NCBI GenBank assembly: GCA_016256075.1
Contig: SDVU01000642.1
Coordinates: forward strand, 1-11,611
Direction of reading: 5' to 3'
Source of the DNA: Dictyocoela muelleri
Lineage: Eukaryota; Microsporidia
DNA length: 11,611 nucleotides
Both the position numbers and the translations under genes were made by a program. The notes beneath the pieces are model-generated. The model was not told where the DNA came from. It was given only the letters and a program-made list of their open reading frames with translations, and did no database searches. Each line of letters starts with the position of its first letter. Within the stretch, counting starts at the first letter, position 1. Shown piece after piece: positions 1 through 5,871 of this stretch.

Positions 1-71
1 CCGACCAAATATGGAAGTTTCATAAAATTTCCGCTTTGCGGGAATTTTATGAAACTTCCATATTTGGTCGG
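1..71. repeat. Near-perfect 71-base hairpin (foldback) at window edge
   Basis: Two 34-base arms (1-34 and 38-71) are inverted copies separated by the loop TTT. The only non-Watson-Crick position is a T opposite G, which still pairs as a wobble. The outer ends read CCGACCAAATATGG. Because the window begins exactly at the first arm base, a target duplication cannot be checked and the palindrome may continue to the left. It could be a very short foldback transposon, the terminus of a longer inverted repeat, or a strong RNA hairpin. No coding capacity. Confidence 0.85.
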
Positions 72-297
72 TAAAAAATTATTATTGTCACATATAAGTA
101 TAACTCGTTATTTTACGCTTTATACAAATAAGAATCGTTTTATTTCCTCTTACGGATGACGATTTATTAAAAATTCAATGGGGCGCCTAACCCGTTGGAG
201 AACCAAAAGTAGATATATTTTTTCTCATGATTTAAATTTTTTTCAAATTTTTAGTATTTTTTTATTAATATAATTAATTTTATTTTATTTTTTATTT
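72..297. other. AT-rich spacer, no gene seen
   Basis: No open frame of note. The only GC-rich part is around 178-205 (ATGGGGCGCC followed by TAACCCG), which recalls a retroelement primer-binding site but has no confirmed partner; see findings. Confidence 0.5.
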
Positions 298-324
298 TTG
301 TCGAGTTTTCAGTAAACTCGACAA
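298..324. repeat. Small perfect hairpin, 11-bp stem
   Basis: TTGTCGAGTTT (298-308), a five-base loop, then the exact inverse AAACTCGACAA (314-324), followed by TTTTAT. It shares the GAGTTTTC core with the hairpin at 332-360, which suggests both belong to one repeat structure. It could be a transcript terminator-like structure or part of a decayed mobile element. Confidence 0.75.
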
Positions 325-331
325 TTTTATC

Positions 332-360
332 CCGAAAATTCGACTTTGACGAGTTTTCGG
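332..360. repeat. Small hairpin, 11-bp stem with one wobble
   Basis: CCGAAAATTCG (332-342) pairs with CGAGTTTTCGG (350-360) across a seven-base loop, with a single T-G wobble. It lies eight bases after the previous hairpin and shares its core sequence. Confidence 0.7.
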
Positions 361-379
361 CAGCCTAAAGAGATATATT

Positions 380-818
380 TATGGTTTAATTCCTCAAACT
401 AACATCTTTAATAATCATATAATAAAATTAGGTAATAAAAAATATAAAACTGTTTGTAGTAAATAAAGGTTATTATTATGATTTAGACATAGTTAATCTT
501 TTCGAGAAATGCCGATTCTAAAAACTTTAAAATAATTGAAAAAGTTTTTTTAGCAATAGTAAATGATGAAAATCCATATTATATTCTAATATTATTGTAT
601 CGCGCTGTTTCGATTGTTAAAACGAGAATTTTTTGAAAAAGTTATTTCTCACAGTAACTTATGAGCCAAATATTAACATCCAAAACAAGGAGTATCTAAT
701 GATATTATCACTCTTCGATCGAACAGGTAAGATCAAAATAGAATACTTAATATTAAATAATTCAAAAATAGTAAAACAATATAAAAATTTAGATCAAAGA
801 GAAAAAAATAGTTTATAA
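380..818 (+). pseudogene. Decayed coding sequence, unrecognised
   Basis: Consecutive plus-strand stretches in changing frames have protein-like composition, including YGLIPQTNIFNNHIIKLGNK, KIIEKVFLAIVNDENPYYIL and, at 633-815, an open stretch containing TYEPNINIQNKEYLMILSLF and ending NLDQREKNSL. The longest piece has no ATG of its own. Taken together it reads as one old gene of roughly 140 residues or more that has been broken several times. I do not recognise the family, and cannot tell whether it was a host gene or part of a mobile element. No CCC or GGG start signal of microsporidian type is visible upstream. Chance AT-rich open frames are the main alternative. Confidence 0.35.
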
Positions 819-1059
819 AAATATATCACTACATGCTTACATTTTATAAATTTTAAAAATTTATTCTTCAAAATTTTATTTTTTTTATACAATATTTTGA
901 ACTATATAAAAAATTACTTTTCATTGATTTTTAAATTGTTGTTATAAACTTTGAAATAAATTTTTTTGTTCATTTATTTAAATTTGAATTTTATGCAAAT
1001 GAATTTGTTCGCATATAAAATTATGGTCTGGCTACTTCTGGAAAATTTTAGGCAAGATA
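819..1059. other. AT-rich spacer, nothing recognised
   Basis: Low-complexity AT-rich sequence before the hAT-like element. No motif or repeat seen. Confidence 0.5.
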
Positions 1060-1067
1060 TTCTAAAC

Positions 1068-1719
1068 CAGTGGTCGGCAACCCCCCTCCCGCTCCATGTA
1101 AAAATTTTTCCGGTCCGGGGTGAAAATTTTGCCGTTTCGGTGAAAAAATTTTGTCGGTTTAGGAAACTATATATATTCATATACATGTTAACAACATTCA
1201 TACTTGTCTAAACGGAGAGTTGTAACCTACCATAGTCTTAGATCTTTCCCCGTGTTCACGTAATACGTCACTCATAGCTACACAAAGGCTCAGGTGTGTA
1301 CATGATTTTCGTACTATCAATAACTCAGCAGCATACGACCAATTAGAGGCTGATTCTGCTTTTTCATTTTCGCATATTTTTGCACAGATATGTCACTGCG
1401 GTCATCCTCACAGCTACATGAGTTTCTTCTGTTTTATTTTCATATTAGATAACTATTAATCAGCCATACCAACTGGAATAACTGCATATTAATACTATAG
1501 TTATATAATTATTGATCACCTAATGTCATCCCTATTTATTTATAAAAGTTAAGTCAGCGGTATTACAACCCCGATGCATAATTTTTACATTCAAGAGTCT
1601 TAACCACTATGCAATATCACGAATTTACGGTTTTAAGAAAAGTGTTGGTTCAATATTGATATATAAATAATTGTATATAATTTACCAGTCCGTAGAAAAA
1701 AAAAGGTTGGGGAGAACTG
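1068..1719. mobile_element. Non-autonomous hAT-like transposon (MITE), with a SINE candidate inside
   Basis: The left end reads CAGTGGTCGGCAACC. The right end, read inward on the other strand, is CAGTTCTCCCCAACC, then a T run and ACGGACTGGTAAA. These match the general pattern of hAT termini (CAG.GGT...CAACC with a CGGACCGG-like subterminal motif). The left subterminal part also holds CCGGTCCGGGG. The flanks TTCTAAAC (1060-1067) and CTCTAAAA (1720-1727) agree at six of eight positions, fitting the 8-bp target duplication of hAT elements. No transposase is present. About 460 of its 652 bp are a later SINE-like insertion (copy A), so the original element was only about 190 bp. Short ORFs on both strands here are chance products. 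Confidence 0.72.
1167..1627 (-). mobile_element. tRNA-like SINE candidate, copy A (inside the hAT-like element)
   Basis: On the minus strand the head reads GCATAGTGGTTAAGACTC, then CTTGAATGTAAAAATT, then GGGGTTGTAATACC. These line up with copy C's A box, anticodon-arm-like part and degenerate B box. The rest aligns with copies B and C, including GGAGAGTTGT near the tail and GATTTTCGTACTATCAATAA in the middle. Possible target duplications are CGGTTTAGGAAA (1155-1166) and CGGTTTTAAGAAA (1628-1640), imperfect. The head lies at the right end and the tail at the left. It is clearly older or more diverged than copies B and C. No protein is encoded. Confidence 0.62.
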
Positions 1720-1792
1720 CTCTAAAATATGCTTAATTTTTTAATATAAATTATTTTTTAGTCATTCAATCTTTTATCACATTACGATATTT

Positions 1793-2221
1793 TATGGGGC
1801 TGGTGGTTATAACCCTTGAATGTAAAATTTAAATATCGTGGTTTGAATTCTTAATAATGTAACTTTGATAGATAATTGGAATTAAAGGTAATAATTTAAC
1901 AAAAATATGCAGTTATTCCAGTGTTGTATTGCTGATCAAAATATACTAAAGTCTTTTATAGTAAAGCAGAAAGAACTCTCCTAGATGTGGGGATGAGTGT
2001 GGCGACGTATCTTGGCAAAAAGTAGTGAAAAAAATCATGTCTCTAATTAGCAGTATATTGTTAAGTAAATTATTAAACAAAAATCGCTTAAAAATAATGT
2101 CTGGCAGATTATTAGGGACGTATTATTGGAACACCAAGAACCAAAGGTATAAAGACTGTGGTTGGAGACAACTCTCCAGTTTGACAATAATGGATATTGT
2201 CATCATGTTAATATAAACCGT
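1793..2221 (+). mobile_element. tRNA-like SINE candidate, copy B
   Basis: The head on the plus strand has GGGGCTGGTGGTTATAACCC (A-box region), then CTTGAATGTAAAATTTAAAT, then GTGGTTTGAATTC (B-box-like). The central block near 2003-2032, inverted, matches copy C almost exactly (CACTACTTTTTGCCAAGAT). The tail block holds GGAACACCAAGAACCAAAGG, identical in copy C. The last about 80 bases agree with C at roughly 80 percent by eye. Near the 3' end is a perfect hairpin (2182-2189 with 2195-2202). Possible imperfect target duplications start at ATTAC 1781 and ATTAC 2222. Short ORFs within it, such as one over 2025-2216, are not genes. Confidence 0.65.
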
Positions 2222-2369
2222 ATTACAAATTATCATCAATGCGTTATAAATTTTTAACATTGACTTTAAAAATTTTATTCAAGAAAAATATATTTAAAAT
2301 CCGGAACAATAAGATTTATAAAAAAGTATAAATTATCAAAAAAGTATAATAATAAATCATAAAAATAAA
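2222..2369. other. AT-rich spacer downstream of eL27
   Basis: No feature seen between SINE copy B and the 3' end of eL27. Confidence 0.5.
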
Positions 2370-2375
2370 TTTATT
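2370..2375 (-). promoter_or_regulatory. Likely polyadenylation signal of eL27
   Basis: AATAAA on the minus strand, a few bases after the TAA stop codon. Microsporidian transcripts commonly use AATAAA very close to, or overlapping, the stop. In DNA this AT-rich the hexamer also occurs by chance. Confidence 0.45.
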
Positions 2376-2378
2376 AAA

Positions 2379-2723
2379 TTATAAAACCAATTTTTTAAAT
2401 AACCACGGCTCTTCCTCTTTCTTAGAAATAAAAACACTTTCTAATTTTTTAATACTTTCTTTCTTGGTTGCAGGACTGTTAAGTTTAATATCATCAGTAT
2501 TAATTGGCAATTCTGTCATAAAACTTGTTGCGATGAGGTGCATGGGATTCATTTTCTTAATGAAAAGCTTTAGCTTGTTGTTTTTGCTTTTATAGTTTTC
2601 TATGCCAATAACAGTAACTCGTTTTTCATCAGCATTGGTGTTAACAACAATTGCTTTACGATTTGCGAATCTTCCGCGAGTGAGGATCACACACATGTTT
2701 TTTTTGAAAAGGTTTAATTCCAT
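2379..2723 (-). CDS. RPL27: 60S ribosomal protein eL27
   Basis: A 114-residue protein of the large ribosomal subunit, located on the solvent side of the 60S particle. After a short lysine-containing start (MELNLFKKN) comes the KOW-type segment CVILTRGRFANRKAIVV (about residues 11-27), matching the family pattern V.vL.GRy.GrKAvIV. Further family features are VIGIENYKSK, IKKMNPMHLIATSF (family: K.yNynHLmpTRY) and the C-terminal EEPWLFKKLVL (family: kWFFqKLrF). It is shorter than the 136-residue human protein, as usual for reduced microsporidian ribosomal proteins. I chose the ATG at 2723 rather than the one 13 codons upstream (2762): CCCC lies five bases before it, the expected microsporidian start signal, and the upstream extension is only low-complexity sequence. 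No intron is seen. It is the only convincing intact host gene in the window, surrounded by transposon remnants. Confidence 0.93.
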   Translation of the reverse strand: MELNLFKKNMCVILTRGRFANRKAIVVNTNADEKRVTVIGIENYKSKNNKLKLFIKKMNPMHLIATSFMTELPINTDDIKLNSPATKKESIKKLESVFISKKEEEPWLFKKLVL

Positions 2724-2728
2724 GTGAA

Positions 2729-2732
2729 GGGG
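2729..2732 (-). promoter_or_regulatory. CCC-type start signal of eL27
   Basis: On the minus strand the context is ACCCCTTCACATG. A CCC or GGG motif directly upstream of the ATG is a well-known promoter/start feature of microsporidian genes, and it decides the start codon here. The upstream sequence is otherwise nearly pure A and T. Confidence 0.65.
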
Positions 2733-2775
2733 TATTTTACAATTTTTTTTAAAAAAAATCAATTGAAGAAAAAAA

Positions 2776-2820
2776 TTAATATTAATTAATATTAATTAAT
2801 ATGAATTAATATGAATTAAT
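2776..2820. repeat. 10-bp tandem repeat, about 4.5 copies
   Basis: ATTAATTAAT occurs twice and then ATGAATTAAT twice, preceded by a half copy. It lies about 50 bases upstream of the eL27 start, in the promoter region. Probably a simple AT microsatellite. Confidence 0.8.
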
Positions 2821-3408
2821 CAAAATGTAATATTTTTTATAAATAAGGGTTTGAAAACAAAAAAAAAGATTAAGAAATAATCTAATAAAAAAATAACGTT
2901 AATAAAAAGTTTTATATTTATTTTTATATTTTAGTTTTCTGTTTTGAGTTAAAAAAATTATTTAGAATTTTTATTAATAAAATTTATCCAAATTATACTT
3001 TTTAAACAATTTAATTTTATTTGTCCCAAAAACTGTAATATTTAAGAAAATCTTATGACAAAATATCCTAGTTTTCACAAAAATAGTATTATGATTAGTA
3101 AGTTGTTTAGCAATTATTAAAGAATTTTATTACATTTAAAAAACTATTGTGGTAATTTACAGTTAATAAAGTGTTTATAGCTGCTCTCTATTTTTCTAAT
3201 ACGAAAATAAATAAAGTATACTCTTAAAGTGTTTTTATTAATACTGTTACAAATCTTGTCAAAATAGGTGTGGTTTAATAAATTATAAATAAATAAATCG
3301 TTAATTAATCTTATTCAGTTCATTTATAAAACGAAACTCGCTTATACAGATAGGATCTTGACATCTTGAAAATTCTTTCAAAAAAGTTTAAGAACAATTG
3401 GTCTAAAG
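2821..3408. other. AT-rich spacer, nothing recognised
   Basis: About 590 bases of low-complexity AT-rich sequence upstream of eL27. I looked on both strands for transposase motifs, tRNA boxes and long repeats and saw none. Confidence 0.5.
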
Positions 3409-3574
3409 AAAGGGTGTCAAACTCATATACGATGGCGAAATATTTTTAATTAAAAATTTTCTTTTGGGCTGACAATAAATAAATGTGCCTAAATATATAA
3501 ATAATAAATTAAAAACGATTAATTTTTTTTTATTTTAATAAAATGTATGAATTTTTAAAATAAAAATGTATTAA
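3409..3574. mobile_element. Possible hAT-like left end, remainder not found
   Basis: AAAGGGTGTCAAACTCATA is very close to the common hAT terminus CAGGGGTGTCAAACTCA. About 40 bases further on, TTTTGGGCTGACAA recalls the 'gggccga'-type subterminal part of such elements. No matching right end (GAGTTTGACACC) was found in the window, so this may be a truncated copy. SINE copy C lies directly to its right and may have inserted into it. Confidence 0.35.
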
Positions 3575-3585
3575 CGAAAGATATA
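3575..3585. repeat. Target-site duplication of SINE copy C, left
   Basis: CGAAAGATATA, repeated exactly at 4049-4059. The preceding two bases are AA here and AG there, so the original duplication may have been 12-13 bp. Confidence 0.75.
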
Positions 3586-4048
3586 TATATTACATGCTGA
3601 CAACATCCATAGCTGTCAACCCAGAGAGTTGTCTCCTACCTTGGTCTTTCGACCTTTGGTTCTTGGTGTTCCGAAAATATGCCACTTCCTAAGATACACA
3701 GAAGCCCAGCTGTATACGCGATTTTCGTTTTATCAATGACTCAGCAGGATACAGGTAATTAGTGGCTTTTGTTGAATTTTAATTTTTCACTACTTTTTGC
3801 CAAGATGCGTCACCGCTCTACTCCAAAACCTAGGAGGGCCTCTTCTACTTTCATTCTTATATTAGACCAAGTCTTAATCATCTATACACACACTGGAACA
3901 AAATGTATATTGCCACCATATTTCTATAGTTTTTGCGCGCTTAATGCCATTCCCATGTTATTTATAAAGAGAGACGTCAGCTGGATTCGAACTACTATAC
4001 TTAAATTTTCATTCAAGAGTGTTAACCACTGAGCTATCTGGCCTCTAG
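3586..4048 (-). mobile_element. tRNA-like SINE candidate, copy C (best preserved)
   Basis: Read on the minus strand from 4048. The head GGCCAGATAGCTCAGTGG contains a full Pol III A box (TAGCTCAGTGG). Then comes CTTGAATGAAAATTTAAG, which can form an anticodon-like stem-loop, then AGTTCGAATCC, a near-consensus B box, at normal tRNA spacing. The inferred acceptor and T stems pair poorly, so this is a tRNA relic and not a working tRNA. A body of about 390 bp follows, ending in a tail with a small hairpin (TGACA 3598-3602 with TGTCA 3614-3618) and an AT run. A perfect 11-bp direct repeat flanks the element, as expected from LINE-driven retrotransposition. The consensus anticodon-loop text of copies A and B (TGTAAA) recalls tRNA-Tyr, which is only suggestive. 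ORFs in it (3769-4032, 3924-4109) are spurious. Confidence 0.78.
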
Positions 4049-4059
4049 CGAAAGATATA
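4049..4059. repeat. Target-site duplication of SINE copy C, right
   Basis: CGAAAGATATA, an exact copy of 3575-3585, placed just outside the tRNA-like head. Confidence 0.75.
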
Positions 4060-4379
4060 AAGGTTTTTTTTTTGCTTGACGTCTGATGTCGATTCTTTTC
4101 TTTTAACAATAGGTCAAAGTCGATGTCAATTTCCTTAAGCTAGAAATACTCATAATAGAAAACTATTTTTTATGACAATCTTGATCTAAACGAGTTTTCT
4201 TAAGTTGAACATATTAAAGGCCTGTTCATATAGATATGTGCTTTCAAAAATACATAAATTTTTTGCAGCAAGAAACTTAATCTTCATAAAATAATTTTAC
4301 ATATTCCCATAACTACCAAAATATCCACAATTTTTAATGATTTAATAATAGAGATTTAGATTTCATGAAATGGACATTA
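4060..4379. other. Spacer, nothing recognised
   Basis: AT-rich sequence with no open frame or repeat seen, apart from a weak similarity between GATGTCGATTC near 4086 and GTCGATGTC near 4118. Confidence 0.45.
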
Positions 4380-4430
4380 CAGTGGTTTTATTTTTACGAT
4401 CCTATTTTGAAAAAAGGAACGTAAAAACTG
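4380..4430. repeat. Imperfect hairpin beginning with CAGT, possible Tigger/pogo terminus
   Basis: TTTTTACGATCC (4391-4402) pairs with GGAACGTAAAAA (4416-4427) with one mismatch. The outer ends are CAGT and ACTG. GAGCGTAAAAA follows as a third copy of the arm core. CAGT is the usual start of pogo-type terminal repeats, and this lies about 60 bases beyond the stop of the Tigger remnant at 4493, so it may be that element's 3' end. No partner end was found to the right. Confidence 0.4.
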
Positions 4431-4492
4431 TTTGGAGCGTAAAAATCAAACATAATTAAAATATTGTAAGCAATACAAAGGACAGTATTAAA

Positions 4493-4955
4493 TTACTTAA
4501 ATTCATTTTTATTCAAGTAAATATCAAGCACCCAGTCGTAGTTTTTATATAAATATTCTTTATTTACTCTGTCAATTAAATTATAAAGATCATCTAAAAA
4601 GACAGAGTTGTTTTCTTTTAGAATTTCGAATGCCTCTTTAAGAATATGTACACCTCTAGAATATTTTAAATCTTCACATATGTCCGGATTTATGTCAACT
4701 ACTTCTTCAAAAGTAACTTATTCTTCTTCACCTACAGTATAACTAATTACTTAAACGTCTATTGTTATTTTTTACAGCCATCTTCATCAACACATTTTGC
4801 GTCAAATATTGGGTTTTTTTTTTCGCATTTCTAAATTGTCACAATTTTGATGAGTTTAATGATTTCTTTATCCATAAAATAACATCTAATAAGGTGGTTT
4901 GGCATGGAAAAACGCCTTTTTTAGAAGATTCGCAAAAAATTACATTCTAATATAT
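4493..4955 (-). pseudogene. Tigger/pogo-type transposase remnant, copy 1 (C-terminal part)
   Basis: Minus-strand pieces read ESSKKGVFPCQTTLLDVILW, then IKKSLNSSKL, then a short acidic DEDG motif (IFDAKCVDEDG), and finally an open stretch of 74 residues (4493-4717) containing VTFEEVVDINPDICED and ending DIYLNKNEFK. The order (helical 'LLDVI.WI.K..', then NCF-like 'QFRNAKK', then an acidic region, then a TFEE tail) fits the part of Tigger/jerky/pogo DDE transposases that follows the catalytic core. The catalytic core itself is missing from this copy. Several stops and frame changes break the older part. The segment 4743-4903 is about 85 percent identical to 5645-5803 (copy 2). The family is inferred from motif order, mainly through copy 2, where the DDE core is visible. 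The plus-strand ORF 4762-4950 is its shadow. Confidence 0.6.
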
Positions 4956-5644
4956 TTTTTATTAAATATAAATATTTTATATATGTATTAGAATATAATC
5001 AATATCAGATTTTCATTTAATTCTTAATTCTGAAAAAGTTTTTTGTTTAAAAAATAATTATTTTATTTCTACGCTTTTATTATAATATTACAAATAAATT
5101 ATTATTGAAATCATATTTATAAATTTATTAATATTTTAATATTTTTTGTATTTTTTTGTAATCTTGATTTTTTCTAATATTATAAATTTCTTATATAAAA
5201 AATTAAAATTTTATAAAATGCTAATTTTACATCAACCTAAATTTTATTTATTCTCTATTTTTAGATTTTTTTTTATTGTTTTTTCATTCTATCTAATCTT
5301 TCTGTTTTATATTCATGATAATATAATTTATCTTTTAAAATAAATTTATATTTAAATTAATAGTTACTCTTCTCTGTTCTCTCTTATTGAATAACTAATA
5401 ATCAACTTTTTCTTTTTAAATCAAAATTATAGATTTAATTAATTCAATAATTTTCTTGTTTACATATTTATTTAATTTTATATTTTTTTTCCATTTTAAG
5501 GATACTTTATTTCTTTATAAACACCGAAAACCTATTTAAAATAAATAATATTGTTACTGTTTTTATTTAAACTTTATTTTCAAAATTTAATTTTTTTTTT
5601 AAAAAAGCTTTTTTTTCTAAAAAGTCTTTTTTTTAATTAGCTAA
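4956..5644. other. Low-complexity AT-rich spacer between two Tigger copies
   Basis: About 690 bases, dominated by T and A runs, with AAAAAAGCTTTTTT-type palindromes around 5604-5620. A 65-codon plus-strand ORF at 5146-5343 is extremely F/I/Y/L-rich and looks like a chance product of T-rich DNA. Nothing else recognised. Confidence 0.55.
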
Positions 5645-5862
5645 TTAATTACTTTGACGTCTATTGTTTGTTTTTAAGCAATCTTCATCAACACATTCTG
5701 CGTCAAATATTGTGTTTTTTTTCGCAATTCTAAATTATCTAAACTTTGATGAGGTTAATAATATTTTTCTTATCCATAAAATGACATCTAATAAGGTGAT
5801 TCTTTCCAATGCTTCATTTTGATAGCATTATGAGTTAAAGCTTGACCTACTTTGAAATTTAT
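5645..5862 (-). pseudogene. Tigger/pogo-type transposase remnant, copy 2, distal part
   Basis: The minus strand shows NFKVGQALTHNAIK, then LERITLLDVILWIRKILL, then TIFDAECVDEDCLK and RRQSN followed by a stop. This is the post-catalytic region of a Tigger/pogo transposase and matches copy 1 closely. It continues the DDE-core fragment at 6980-7228. The two were one element before the Merlin transposon at 5872-6970 inserted. The TFEE-type tail seen in copy 1 is not recognisable here. Frame changes are present. Confidence 0.62.
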
Positions 5863-5871
5863 TGACATTTA
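5863..5871. repeat. Target-site duplication of Merlin element 1, left
   Basis: TGACATTTA directly abuts the left terminal repeat. The matching GGACATTTG lies at 6971-6979 (seven of nine bases equal, core GACATTT). A length of 8-9 bp is diagnostic of Merlin. Confidence 0.75.

Noticed and set aside
966-1211. ORFs on both strands (966-1211 plus, 974-1201 minus)
   Set aside because: They overlap the hAT-like end and the SINE tail and have no protein-like conservation.
2025-2216. 63-codon plus-strand ORF
   Set aside because: It lies entirely in SINE copy B and its frame is not kept in copies A, C or D.
3975-4048. A functional tRNA gene on the minus strand
   Set aside because: A and B boxes are good, but the T stem and acceptor stem pair poorly and the same sequence heads a 460-bp repeated element. 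A tRNA-derived head explains it better.
3769-4109. ORFs 3769-4032 plus and 3924-4109 minus
   Set aside because: They fall in SINE copy C, and the minus one starts beyond the element's target duplication. Not conserved among copies.
4762-4950. 62-codon plus-strand ORF
   Set aside because: Shadow of the Tigger remnant, whose similarity is on the minus strand.
5146-5343. 65-codon hydrophobic ORF resembling a membrane protein
   Set aside because: Composition (F, I, L, Y, K) is what T-rich DNA gives by chance; no start signal and no recognisable pattern.
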